A stretch of 64,000 bases of DNA. It comes from Chrysomallon squamiferum (lineage: Eukaryota > Mollusca > Gastropoda > Neomphalida > Peltospiridae). The stretch covers positions 9,848,810-9,912,809 of the forward strand of contig CM022678.1 of the NCBI GenBank assembly GCA_012295275.1, read 5' to 3'. Position 1 is the first letter of the stretch. The number at the start of each line of letters is the position of its first letter. The notes beneath the pieces are model-generated. The model did no database searches and was not told the origin of the DNA. It saw only the letters and a program-made list of their open reading frames with translations. This document shows, piece by piece, positions 37,230 through 50,814 of the stretch. The position numbers and the translations under genes are program-made.

Positions 37230-38766
37230 TAAAAAAGCAATAAAAGATATAAGCAGACATCAGTAACCCCCCACACACACACACACACATTCAAATGTCC
37301 TCTATAAAAATGAAGGAGAAATTACAAATTAACTGCTGCTTAAATAGGAAAAAATACTAATGAAAAAACCCATACAAATTCTCTCTGCTTCACTGGAGTG
37401 CTTTGAAGAACTCCCAGAAGTATCATATCTTTTTCAGCAGCAAAACAAAAACAAAAAATCTGAATTCTTATAATACTTATACAATGGTTAATTATTTTAA
37501 ATAACTGTCCTAATTCAGATGATAACATTTTTTTTTTTTTTACAAAAATCATTTTAATGAGTCTTGTTTATCCAGATAAAATATATTACAATTGATTTAA
37601 CACTTAAAATATTCTGATTTCCAAATATAATTCTACAACTGTCTCTAACATGAATAAATAATATTAATCTAGAAGAACTTACTTTTTCTATAAGTTATAA
37701 AACAAGAGCCATTATTAATAATTTTATAGCAAATATTTATTTCACATGAAAGGTTTGTTCGTAGTTCGATAAATTGAAAGTGTCGGCTTACCTTAATTTG
37801 TCAACATCTAAAATGAAATACAAAAATTCTTTATTAATTAAAATAGCCACAAAAATTTAGTCCTAGTTATACAAATCAGCTGGTAAGACAGTTTCAAACA
37901 AACCTTGACAAAAATGGAATAATAATAATAATTTATAGTATTACATAATTGGAATTTTTTATAGTAATAGGCTTGGATTTTTCAAAAGAAAAAAAAATTA
38001 AAGGAAAGCAACGTGAAATGACAGTGAGTAAAGTTTAGCGTGTGACAAAAATAAGAAAATCAATGACTTTCCTCTATAAAATATGCAGCCGTTCAACTTT
38101 TCTTTTTAGTATTTTTTCTTTATTTCTTTCTTTATTTTATTATTTTATTTTATTTTTATTTATTTTTTATTCCGGGTAAGTAATCCTACCGGAAGTGAAA
38201 ACGAAAAACAACTGGAAATGCAATGTTATAGAGTTATCTTCCATGATAATTTGTTCCGTTAACCAACCGATAATTTGTTACGTAACGCTCTAAAAGTTCG
38301 CTAAATTTGTTTGTTGGCTTCACTTTAGCCAATTAAAGGAGGAATTGAAAAGGAAAAACAACAGCAAACAATTAGTTACAGTGTTAGCCTATGATACTTT
38401 GTTCCGTTAACCAACCGATAATCCTTTAACGTAGTGTTTATAAATAGATGTTGGCAAATAAGACAAGCCGATACGTCCAACTTATAGAACTATGGGCAAT
38501 CGTTTTATGTGAAATAAATATCTGAGATACAATTATTATAAAAGTATTGTCTTGTGTTATAACTTATAGAAAAAACAGGTGACCCAAATAATATTTTTTG
38601 GGGCGACTAACCATAATATTTCTAAAATCCCAGTCGCCTAAACGGAACTTTGGTCACATTTGGTGACCTGGCAACTGGCCATTTCGAGTCCTGCATAATT
38701 ATCTCTCATATTAAGAAATCTGTTTGTAATATAAATTGTTATTTTAATACTGTTTAAATATTTCAG
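37230..38766. other. Largely non-coding stretch
   Basis: A short (CA)n lies near 37270-37288. A 16-nt stretch on the minus strand at about 37791-37806 (ATGTTGACAAATTAAG between TTTTAG and GTAAGC) has the look of a micro-exon but cannot be confirmed. The phrase TTCCGTTAACCAACCGATAAT occurs twice (about 38252-38273 and 38401-38422), marking a small tandem duplication. Confidence 0.45.
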
Positions 38767-38981
38767 TCAGATGATGTGACTAATTGCTTCTCAGAAAAAT
38801 GTCCTCAGCTATTGGATTCAAAAGATATAGTGACTACTGAACTACCGCATGTAAAGTCTACTGTAACATTGTCTGATGATCTTCCAGACGACACAGAACG
38901 TAGACCACACTGTCATAGCCGCAAAACAGCATTAAATCCTCCTAAACATCTCCCCGATAAGGAGAACCAGTTTTGTAAACC
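38767..38981 (+). other. Open exon with consensus splice sites, unidentified
   Basis: Plus strand. Acceptor AATATTTCAG and donor AACC/GTAAGT bound 215 bp open throughout: SDDVTNCFSEKCPQLLDSKD, then IVTTELPHVKSTVTLSDDLP, then DDTERRPHCHSRKTALNPP. Rich in acidic, serine and proline residues, it looks like a disordered region and has normal coding composition. It starts in phase 0 and ends in phase 2. No partner exons are recognised, and I know no match. Confidence 0.45.
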
Positions 38982-39599
38982 GTAAGTGAGAATGTTGATC
39001 CAGTGATCACTTCTCCCCTTCCATTTAATTGTGGTCCTTGTACTGAGCCAGAGCGGGATGTGAATATGACAGCTGATGCAGAAGAGATAATATATATTTG
39101 TCTGTGTTTGTGTGTTATTATCTTTGGAAACAATAAATGTTGTGAGCTGATATTATTCTATTGTAGAAATAATATTTAAGCGCATTTTAGCTATTTTCTC
39201 ACAATAGTCTTAGAATGATAGAAGACACTCAGAACAGCTCTAATGAAACTAAGAATAGCGTCAGACATATATAGGAAGCTTCCATTTTTCAGAAAATAAA
39301 AACAAAATAAAAAATAAAAATATTAGGGTGTTGTTCTAGTTGTTAGCTGTTGACAACGGGGTGACTTTAACGACTACGGTGTCTGCTTCATTGTTATACA
39401 GATTAATACTGGTGGAGCGGTTATATTAATATCTAATGTAATAAGAGAACTTCAGGTTTAATAAGAAATGTAAAGTGTATTACACTATAGAACTTGCCCT
39501 GATGTACACCCTTTTAATGAATGTAATGTTAAATAGATTATTATAGATTATTACAGATTATAATCTGATATAAATATACGATATTAATAAAATATGAGA

Positions 39600-40190
39600 T
39601 AAACATTTCTCAACATACTTAACCTACAAACTGTAAATATCACTGATCATAATTAATTCTCATCATTTTCCTTTTATAAGTAATTAAGCGGCTTATTTTC
39701 ATAACGCCATGTAGAATTATCATTTGTAACTGTCAGTAATGTCTAATAGATTAACTGTGGTTATCACTATTTTCTGTAGTATAATATTTAAGTTCCACGT
39801 ACAGTAAAATTACACCTTTCTATTATACGATTTAGAATGAGTAAAGTAAAATATCATGTTACGTTTAATAAAACGGACACTTCATAGCGGTATCTCAAGT
39901 TCGTTGCACAATGTTCTGCTGTGTTTGTGTTTCAGTGAAACATGTTCTGCTGTGTTTGTGTTTCAGTGAAACAGGTTCTGGCAAGTTATAACCTAATTCC
40001 TCATGACGCTGAAAATGTAGATCAGAAATCTCCTCATAAACATGATCATCAACATTTGAGTGAAGATTCTGATTCTCCTCCATAAACCTGAACTCTCTGA
40101 CTTGCATTCTGGAACAAGTTTCAGCCACTTTCTCTTTTCTTTCAACACAGAAACATGCTGATGTTTAGTGATGATATATGAGTGACTCTC
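39600..40190. repeat. Second copy of the segment at 1-515
   Basis: Near-identical to 1-515, from AAACATTTCTCAACATACTT to AAACATGCTGATGTTTAGT. It has two copies of the 31-bp repeat rather than four, and retains the roughly 120 bp lost from the first copy. Confidence 0.9.
39895..40128 (-). CDS. Possible cytoplasmic-tail exon with YEEI motif
   Basis: Minus strand. An open frame, extendable upstream to a possible acceptor ACATCAG near 40160, reads VERKEKVAETCSRMQ..., then NVDDHVYEEISDLHFQRHEE, then LGYNLPEP, and ends with a repeat-derived SLKHKHSRTC/FTETQTQQN tail and a stop. HVYEEI is the type of phosphotyrosine site bound by Src-family SH2 domains, and a second tyrosine follows (GYNLPEP). The charge and lack of hydrophobic stretch suit a membrane-protein tail. 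No upstream transmembrane exon was identified. The paralogue at the window start has lost the YEEI part. It may be a relic. Confidence 0.4.
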   Translation of the reverse strand: MAETCSRMQVREFRFMEENQNLHSNVDDHVYEEISDLHFQRHEELGYNLPEPVSLKHKHSRTCFTETQTQQNIVQRT

Positions 40191-40299
40191 TCAATATCTG
40201 ACTAAATTTCTAAAAAAAAATAGAATTAAAATGAAATAAAATAAATAAATAAAAATACAAAAAATATAAAAAATAAATATTTTTTTTACAAATAAAATA

Positions 40300-40323
40300 A
40301 TAAAAATAATAATAACAATAACA

Positions 40324-40380
<57 letters not shown>

Positions 40381-40455
40381 GTAATAGTAAAAATAATAGT
40401 AATACTCATACTAATACTAATACTAATAATAACAACAACAACAACAACAACAGTA
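40300..40455. repeat. (AAT)n/(AAC)n trinucleotide tract
   Basis: Imperfect (TAA)n, (TAC)n and (AAC)n. The isoleucine-rich open frame here is an artefact. Confidence 0.9.
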
Positions 40456-40589
40456 TTAATAGTAATTTAAAAAAAGAACAGTGTTTTATGCAACTAATAT
40501 TTACTATTATTCAGGTTAACAAACATTTTTGAGTTGTCTGTAAAAAGTGAATTATTTTGTACTATGTTGATATTATACACATTATTTAT

Positions 40590-41432
40590 ATTATACAGAC
40601 ATACAGATAGGTGGAGTAATAGACATACAGATAGGTGGATTAATAGACATACAGATAGGTGGATTAATAGACAGACAGATAGGTGGATTAATAGACATAC
40701 AGATAGGTGGATTAATAGACATACAGATAGGTGGATTAATAGACATACAGACAGGTGGATTAATATACATTCAGATAGGTGGATTGAGAGTCATACAGAC
40801 AGACGGGTGGATTAATAGACATACAGATAGGTGGATTAATAGACATACAGATAGGTGGATTAATAGACATACAGATAGGTGGATTAGTAGACATACAGAC
40901 AGATAAGTGGATTAATAGACATACAGATAGGTGGATTAATAGACATACAGATAGGTGGATTAATAGACAGACAGATAGGTGGGTTAATAGACATACAGAT
41001 AGGTGGATTAATAGACATACAGATAGGTGGATTAGTAGACATACAGATAGGTGGATTAATAGACATACAGATAGGTGGATTACTAGACATACAGACAGAT
41101 AGGTGGATTAATAGACATACAGATAGGTGGATTAATAGACATACAGATAGGTGGATTAATAGACATACAGATAGGTGGATTAATAGACATACAGATAGGT
41201 GGATTAATACACAGACAGATAGGTGGATTAATAGACATACAGATAGGTGGATTAATATACAGACAGATATGTGGATTAATAGACATACAGATAGGTGGAT
41301 TAGTAGACATACAGTTAGGTGGATTAATATACAGACAGATATGTGGATTAATAGACATACAGATAGGTGGATTAGTAGACATACAGTTAGGTGGATTAAT
41401 AGACATACAGATATGTGGATTAACATACAGAC
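40590..41432. repeat. 24-bp minisatellite, about 34 copies
   Basis: Unit AGACATACAGATAGGTGGATTAAT. A few copies carry an extra CAGA or differ at one or two bases (GGTGGATTAGTAG, GTTAGG, GATATG). Because 24 is divisible by three, every frame lacking a stop stays open, giving long HTDRWINR- and NPPICMSI-type open frames on both strands; these are not genes. Units 2 and 3 have a single diverged seed of this motif at the matching site (48620-48655 and 62060-62095). Confidence 0.97.
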
Positions 41433-41444
41433 AGATCAAGAAAC

Positions 41445-41445
41445 C

Positions 41446-41498
<53 letters not shown>

Positions 41499-41538
41499 GC
41501 CACAAACTGTAAAAGAAGTAATACATTTCCTTTTTTTT

Positions 41539-41573
<35 letters not shown>

Positions 41574-41723
41574 CCTCACACAAATGGCGGTTTCACAAAA
41601 GCGGAAGGTTTTAACAGTTAAATAGAGCTATGCTCAGAAATTTATAAAACAGTTTTATAACCAGAACGGTCAGAATTTAATTTTATTTATTTATCTATTA
41701 TTATTATTATTATTTTATTATTA

Positions 41724-41789
<66 letters not shown>

Positions 41790-42110
41790 GATGATATTTT
41801 TCATATATATTATTTTAGTTATTTTGAATTTACAAACTAGGTAATAGAAGGACATCAAGCGACATATTGGATGTTAATGATTCGGTGTGTTTCATTAGAC
41901 CGACCAGAAAAATTGTAATTTTCTTCCAACATTTCATGACGACAATCACATACACTAAAATAAATAAAATAAAATAAATAAATAAAATAAGAAAATTACA
42001 TTTCAGATTAAAACAGTTTGAAACAGAAATTTCACATTACGGGTGTTTTATTTTTATTTATTTATGTATTTATTTATTTATTTATTTATTTATTTAGTTA
42101 TTTAGTTATT
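41445..42110. other. Non-coding stretch with simple repeats
   Basis: (TAA)n at about 41447-41496, a T-rich tract at 41528-41570, a long (TTA)n at 41697-41788 and (TTTA)n at 42054-42115. Sequence just after the minisatellite (AGATCAAGAAACCATATAAT) still resembles unit 2 (48660) and unit 3 (62110); similarity then stops. Confidence 0.7.
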
Positions 42111-42179
42111 TATTTATGTGTGCGCGCGAATGTACCGGTGCCTGTGATTTATTAAAAACTGGTATAATACACTCACTAT

Positions 42180-42655
42180 ACATACACACACACACACATA
42201 CAGACATACACAAATACATTCATAACCACACAAACAAGCACGGACACATGCACGTAGACATACACAAATACATACACACATAATACACAAGTACGCACAT
42301 AATACAAACACACAAATAATACATACAGATATACACAAATACATACACAGTTAATACAAACACACATAGACATACATACAGACATACACAAATACATACA
42401 CATATAATACAAACACACTGAAGATATACAGACATACAGACATACACAAATACATACACAAATAATACACAAATACATACACAAATACGTACACACATAA
42501 TACACAAATACGCACATAATACAAACACACTGAAGATATACACACATATAGACATACACAAATACATACACACATAATACACAAATACACACATAATACA
42601 AACACACAGAAGATACCCATACATACATAATACAAACACACATACACATACATAC
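42180..42655. repeat. Degenerate (AC)n/ACATACACAAAT satellite
   Basis: Imperfect repeats built from ACATACACAAATACATACAC and AATACAAACACAC. They give cysteine/valine-rich open frames in several minus-strand frames that are artefacts. Confidence 0.9.
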
Positions 42656-42869
42656 AAAGCTCAACACTGGTACAAGAACTGATTCTGGGAATGTTTATTT
42701 CAACTGCTTTGTTTTAAATAACAGCGTTCAGGTTACGTCTGGGTTTTTTTTTTTGGTTTTTTACTGCACAATAAGACTTCAGTAGAAGCTGAGGAATTAC
42801 TGTTTCTTTGGGATTGCATGTATCAGCGTTATTTACAACTGAGTAGCTTGTGCTATCAACATTGATTAC

Positions 42870-42995
42870 AAGGGTGTCCGGGGTGTCTCCCCGAATATTC
42901 CCCCTCGGATATATCACCCCAGTCAAGTTCCCCGGTCATTCCCCTCATGATTTCCCCATAGGTCATTTCCCCCCGTGAAAACCCCCTGTCTACCT
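42870..42995. repeat. C-run block (phased CCCC tracts)
   Basis: Within about 110 bp there are about eight runs of four or more C (TCTCCCCGAA, TTCCCCCTCGG, CACCCCAG, TTCCCCGG, TTCCCCTCA, TTCCCCATAGG, TTTCCCCCCGTG, AACCCCCTG). The later ones are separated by TCAT-like spacers, suggesting a very short decayed tandem repeat. It is GC-rich and stands out from its flanks. Confidence 0.7.
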
Positions 42996-43160
42996 GTTTT
43001 AACTGTCAAATGTCATGCGTATAGTCTGAGTCGTTAACAAGGTTTTTGAAGCGGCCAAACATCTCTTAAATTTGAGAATAATGAAAAAGAATAAACTTCT
43101 CTTATTTTGTTTGTTTATCTACAAACTTAACTGTTAGAGCCGCGTGTTGATCCAAAGCTC

Positions 43161-43385
43161 ATGTCAACAAACTACAGTCGTCATCCTAATACCTGGCTGT
43201 TTCTGGATGTTGTGAAAAACAGAACAATCCATCAACACTGTAACCCTGCACCAGATACTTGCCAGAGAAGCTCCACCCCTCAGCGTCACGTCTACAGACA
43301 CACCACCCAGCGGCTTCAGACTCTGGTCACAGAATACGGCAACAGAGATCGCCTGGATTATTTTGTAATTATACGTATTCAGTAA
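43161..43385 (+). pseudogene. MULE-type transposase fragment, far C-terminal part
   Basis: A plus-strand frame reads RHPNTWLFLDVVKNRTIHQH, then TPQRHVYRHTTQRLQTLVTE, then YGNRDRLDYF. HPN-x-(W/F)-x-F-x-D near the start and RLQ-LV-EY-x(4)-DRLDYL at the end are the pattern that follows the RTNN-EGWH block in MULE/FLYWCH-associated transposases (family knowledge). It thus continues where the fragment at 12960-13310 stops. The minus-strand open frame over the same bases is a shadow. Probably a relic. Confidence 0.5.
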
Positions 43386-43399
43386 GATATTTATGTGTG

Positions 43400-45340
<1,941 letters not shown>

Positions 45341-45359
45341 TGGTGGTTATGTTACTAAT

Positions 45360-45650
45360 AATGCTTCATATATATATATATATATATACACACACTCATC
45401 CACATACATACATACATACATTGAGACACACACATACTCGCATACACAGAGAGAGGTGTGTACACCCATAAACACATACAATGATGTATATACAAATTAT
45501 ACATCGCTCACACATAAAAACACACGTTTCTCAAATATTAAAGTGTTTCACTGTGCATTAAACATATAAGAAACAAAGTTATATTTTGTTAGCGCCAAAT
45601 CAGTCTTAGCACATTGTGTGAGTCCATTCCCGAAAGATTTCATCAATGTG
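45360..45650. other. Non-coding stretch
   Basis: A short (TA)n lies at about 45369-45387, and (CA)- and (CATA)-rich tracts lie at 45390-45470. This part of unit 2 is absent from unit 3. Confidence 0.6.
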
Positions 45651-45659
45651 AATGACGCT

Positions 45660-46480
45660 GTATTTAGTGTTAACATTTAGTATTATGTGTGTGTATCTAT
45701 GTAAGTGTATTTTGTACGTGTTTTATCTACATTATCTACATTATGTGTATCAGTGTGTGTGCATCAAAATAAGTATACTTTTGACTTTTATCTACTTTAT
45801 GTGTATCACCCTGTGTGTATTGATATAAGTATTCTTTGTGCGTGTTTAGATTTTTATTTACTTTATATGTATCACTATGTGTGTATTTATATAAGTATAC
45901 TTTGTGCGTATTTATTTACTTTATATGTATCACTGTGTTTGTATTTATATAAGTACACTTTGTGCATGTTTTGACTATTTATTTAATTTATATCTATCAC
46001 AGTGTTTGTATTTATATAAGTATACTTCTGTCCGTGTTTTGACTTTTATTTACTTTATATATATCACTGTGTTTGTATTTATGTAAGTATACTTTTGTGC
46101 GTGTTTTGACTATTTATTTACTTTATGTGCATCACTGTGTGTGTATTTATATAAGTATACTTCGTGCGTGTTTTGTCTGTTATCTACTTTATGTGTATCA
46201 CTGTGTTTGTATATGTGAGTAATCTTTGTGCGTGTTTTGTATGTTTTCCTCCATGATATGTGTTTGACAGTGTGTATATCTATATCAGTATATTTTGTAT
46301 GTGTATTTATCATTATCACTGTTATATGTGTAATACTATGTTTATCAATTTAAGTAAACATTGTGTGTGTTTTATATGTTCATTCTATGTTTGTGTCTGT
46401 TTGTATCTATATAAGTAAACTTTGTGCATGTTTTGTATGGTTTCTTCTGTATTCGTATCACCGTGTGTGTATCTATAGAA
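45660..46480. repeat. Diverged minisatellite of about 60-70 bp
   Basis: A unit containing TGTATTTATATAAGTATACTT, TGTGCGTGTTTTGAC and TTTACTTTATATGTATCACTG recurs about 12 times with indels. It is unique to unit 2 within the window. Cysteine/tyrosine-rich frames here are repeat artefacts. Confidence 0.85.
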
Positions 46481-46639
46481 GTATATATTTTGTGTCTACA
46501 TATCTATTACGTATACAGCTCTGTATATCTATCTAGGAATATATTGTTGTTGTTTTTTTATGTTGTTTTTTTGTTGTTTTCGGGGTTTTTATGTTTTGTC
46601 CTACATGGTATCTGTATTGCTGTCTATATCAACAGTGCA

Positions 46640-46728
46640 ATTAATAATAGTAATAATAATAATAGTATTAGCAGTTGTAGTAGTAGTAGTAAAAATAAAA
46701 TAATAATAATAATAATAATAATAATAGT

Positions 46729-46775
<47 letters not shown>

Positions 46776-46800
46776 CAATAAGAAAAAGAAGAAGAAAAAC
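46640..46800. repeat. (AAT)n/(AAG)n trinucleotide tract
   Basis: Imperfect (AAT)n from about 46640, dense at 46695-46770, ending in AAG-type triplets. Confidence 0.9.
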
Positions 46801-47227
46801 AAACATGTCAGCACGTACGTGTTTGTGTATTTTGTGTAGGTAAAATTATTACAGGTAATGTTCATATTCGTGCTCTTATTGTTATTGCTGTAAAATAAAT
46901 AAACGGATCCAAAAATAGTAACAACAACAAGAGCAACAGCAGCAACAATAACAACAATAATATCACTAATCAGACGCAGAATAAACTAAAACAATAATAA
47001 GTAAATAAAAAAAAATACTTCAGATCGCAGTTCCGCCCATGTGCCCCTGCTACGTGAATATTGTGAATTGTTCCCTACTTAAACTAACTTGAACGTGCAC
47101 ACTAAATAAAGATGAAACATGATCGCTAATACCCGGATTCTGTTTTGTTTTCTGTTTTTTGTTGTTGTTTTTTCCCGGCTTAGAAATTTTCGTTTGTGCG
47201 GTTGTTTCTCTGATTTTATTTTTATTT

Positions 47228-48250
47228 TGTGTGTGGATGTGGTGTATGTGTGTATGTATGTATGTAAGTGTTTGTAATTGTGTATGTGTGTGTTTGTATG
47301 TGTGTATGTGTGTTTGTGTGTATGTGTGTGGATATGGTGTGTGTGTGTGAATGTGTGTATGTGGGGTATGTGTGTATGTGTGTGCAGTTGTGTGTGTGTG
47401 TATGAGATGTCTGCGTATGTGTGTGTGTTTGTATGTGTGTGTGTATGTTGTGTGTGTGTATGTGTTGCTGTGTGTGTTTGTATGTGTGTCTGTGGTGTAT
47501 GTGTGTGTGTTTGTATGTATGTGTGTGTGTTTGTGTGTGAATGTGGTGTGTGGGTATGTGTGTGTTTGTATGTGTGCTTGTGTTTGTATGTGTCTGTGTA
47601 TCTGGTGTTTGTATGTGTCTGTGTGTGTTGTATGTTTTTATGGTGTGTGTATGTGTGTGTGTTCTTGTATGTGTGTGTGTGGTGTGGGTGTGCATGTGTG
47701 TGTGTACGTGTGTGTGTTATTGTATGTATGTGCGTGTGTCTGTATGTGGTGTGTATGTTTGAATGTCTGTATGTGTGTGTGTATTTTGGTGTGTATGTGT
47801 GTGTTTGTATGTGTGTGGATGTGGATGTGTGTGTGTTTGTATGTGTGTGTGTTTTGTATGTATGTGTGCATTTGATATGTGTGTATGTGTGTGAATGTGT
47901 GTGTGTTTGTGTGGGTGTGTTTGTATGTGTATGTGTTTGTATGTATGTTTGTGTTTGTTTTGTGTGTATGTGGTGTGTGTATATGTGTGTGTGTTTGTAT
48001 ATGTGTGTCTCTTTGTAGGTGTGTGTGTGTTTATATATGTGTTTGTGTATGTGGTGTGTGTGAGGTGGTGTGTGTGTGTACATGCGTGTTTGTGTGTATG
48101 TGTGTGTTTGTTTGTGTGTGTTGTATTTGTATGTGTTTGTATGTGTGTATATGTATGTGTGTGTATATATATGTGTGTGTGTGTATGTATGTATGTATAC
48201 CTGTGTGTACGTATGTGGTGTGTGTGTATGTATGTGTGTGTATGTGTCTC
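47228..48250. repeat. 1-kb degenerate (GT)n/GTGTATGTGTGT satellite
   Basis: About 1 kb of imperfect TGTGTATGTGTGT. It occupies the position of a pure 100-bp (GT)n in unit 3 (61591-61692), so a microsatellite expanded roughly tenfold and then decayed, or the reverse. The long cysteine/valine-rich (plus) and threonine/histidine-rich (minus) frames are artefacts. Confidence 0.95.
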
Positions 48251-48374
48251 TTTTTTCTTCTTTCCTTTTATTTGTTTCTTTGGATTAAAAAAATAAATAA
48301 GTAAAAAATTAAACCTGACTTCATGTCTAACAGAGAAATTTATAAAATATGTGAAGCAGAATAAAAATGTAAAA

Positions 48375-48500
48375 GTTGGAAACTTTTTTACCACACGTGT
48401 ACCGACGGCGCGCACCTTTTGCACGTGTTGAAACATTTCTCCCGACCCTCGGGCAAAGTGTCACAGAGCTTTTTCACATGTTTAAAATGCTAGGGATCTC
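48375..48500. promoter_or_regulatory. Conserved GC-rich island between repeats in TRIM unit 2
   Basis: CACACGTGTACCGACGGCGC, then CACCTTTTGCACGTGTTGAAACATTTCTCCCGACCCTCGGG and CACAGAGCTTTTTCACATG, are kept in unit 3 at 61845-61960 with few changes. Two CACGTG-type E-boxes and a CCGAC...GTCGG-like pair stand out in very AT-rich DNA. It lies downstream of the TRIM gene. Regulatory function is an inference from conservation and motif content. Confidence 0.35.
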
Positions 48501-48836
48501 CAAATCAATAATCTGTATTAGCTGTTAATAATAAATTTATAATAAATCTCAACAGTGAACCGCTTTGTTCTACACTGATATTATACACATTAATTATATT
48601 GCACATACATACATACATACATACAATTAGGTGAATACATAGGTAGCTATACAGACAAAGAGATCATCACACAATTTAAAATAGTTTTAAAATGTAAATG
48701 AAATAAAGACAGAAGAATTTTATTTATTATCATATAAATATTTTATTACTGTTTTGAGTGTACAAGTATATTATAAATAGCACAACATTATTCCAAATAA
48801 ACTACTTTACAAAATAATAGAATAGTTTAGATGTAA

Positions 48837-48974
<138 letters not shown>

Positions 48975-49223
48975 AAATCACAAAACTTGGTGAAAATTTC
49001 AAAAGTAAAATATATGTTTTAAAGTGAAATATATTTTGTAATTTAGCAAGGTTAAACGATAAAGTAATTGATAATAAATAAATAATATATTTAAAAATAA
49101 AAATAAACAAAGTAAAGAAATTAACTAAATTAATTACCTTACAGTAAATAAATAGCTGATTTTCTGTTTATTTACAAGAAAGAAATGTCTGTGGACTTTC
49201 AACTTCAAAAGAGTACAGTGAAA

Positions 49224-50730
49224 CTAACTTATTTTTATTTCATTAAACTGTGCCACGTAGAGTTTATTGTCATCACAACAAACACACCAAAGTTTCGACA
49301 CTCCATCCTGGCGTGTGAGGATGTCACGTGTAATGTTACCATCTCGAGACAACTGAACAACACAATTTCTAGTTAAACTACAAACAAAAATATTTCCCTC
49401 CCTGTCACATGTAACACCTGTCAAGCCTCTCAGTTTGTCTGAATCACGTGACTTCCATTTGACGTCACCTGATGAAGTCACACACAATAAACTGTCTTGT
49501 CTCTTTGACACAACAATCAGACATTGATCGTGAACTGTGAGAAACCACGGACTGGGGATCAAATCTGTTGAGATAGAATTAATGAGCTGACCACTGTCTG
49601 TCAGTATGTCCAAGCACTGATTGAACAACTGACCAGTGACCGCGAGATTGTTGCCAGGTAACACAGAGATAAACTCATACTTTTTACCAGTTGTAATTGT
49701 TTTTATCAGTTTGAAGTTTTCCAAATTTAAAAACAATATTTTATTTTCACCTGGCAGAGCAACGACAACAACATCACCCTGCTGATCACATGACTCAGCA
49801 AGGCCGCATGGACCAGTGGAAGTCAAGTGTTTGTTTATCAGTGATTTTCTTTCTAAACAAAAACATTTTACACATCTATTGTTTCCTTCACTAACAACAA
49901 TTTTACTGTTGTCCTCACCTGACACCAGGATGGAAAACACATCAGCATCATCTTCATTTTCTTGTGTTTTTGTATTAATGGTGTCTGTGAGTTTGAGTCT
50001 GCCTGTCTGTTTGTCTATCTGTGTGACTGTGTGTTGTGTTTTTGTGTTAATGGTGTCTGTGTGTTTGAGTGTGTCTGTCTGTTTGTCTATCTGTGTGACT
50101 GTGTGTTGTGTTTTTCTTTTAATGGTGTCTGTGTGTTTGAGTGTGTCTGTCACTCTGTTTATCTGTGTGTCTGTTTGGATGTTTGTGATTATTTCACCAA
50201 TGTGCATAGACATTTCTTTCTTTTTGTCGGATTTTCTGAGATTTATTTTGAATTCTACTTTTTCTATTTGTGAAAGAGATTTTGTCAGAAACTCGGAAGT
50301 TGTGTTTTGAAGTTTGGTGAATTTTGGAATATTTACTTTTATGTCTGACTTTTCTTTTATCAAAAGTTCACCCAGTTTTATAAACTTTTCATTTTCATCA
50401 ATCAGATGTTTATGTTCACTAAACAATTTGTCTATTTCTGAGTTTACAAAGTTCTGAGACTTTTCTATTTCTCTTATTAGCCTGTCTTGTTCTTTGTGGA
50501 CTGCGGCTGTGAAATCTGTTATTAGTGTGTTACCAATCCTTCTGACCTCTTCTGTGGTGTCCACGACATTGATGTCGATGGCTTGACGAAGTTGCTCAAT
50601 CTTGTCATCCATCTCTGTCTGAAGAATTTCTTTAAAGGTTTTGAGACTCTCAATGAAATGTTGCCTCCCTTTTTAGCTGAAATAAATAAATAAATAAATA
50701 AATAAATGATTAATTATCATATTAATAATA

Positions 50731-50814
<84 letters not shown>

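Noticed and set aside
40534-41583. Long open frames of HTDRWINR- and NPPICMSI-type on both strands
   Set aside because: They arise from the 24-bp minisatellite, whose length is a multiple of three; composition and periodicity follow the DNA repeat, not a protein.
42114-42667. Cysteine/valine-rich small secreted proteins
   Set aside because: Same explanation: overlapping frames of an AC-rich repeat.
47079-48436. Open frames up to 334 codons rich in His/Thr or Cys/Val
   Set aside because: Read-through of the degenerate GT satellite in several frames at once; no splice or domain evidence.
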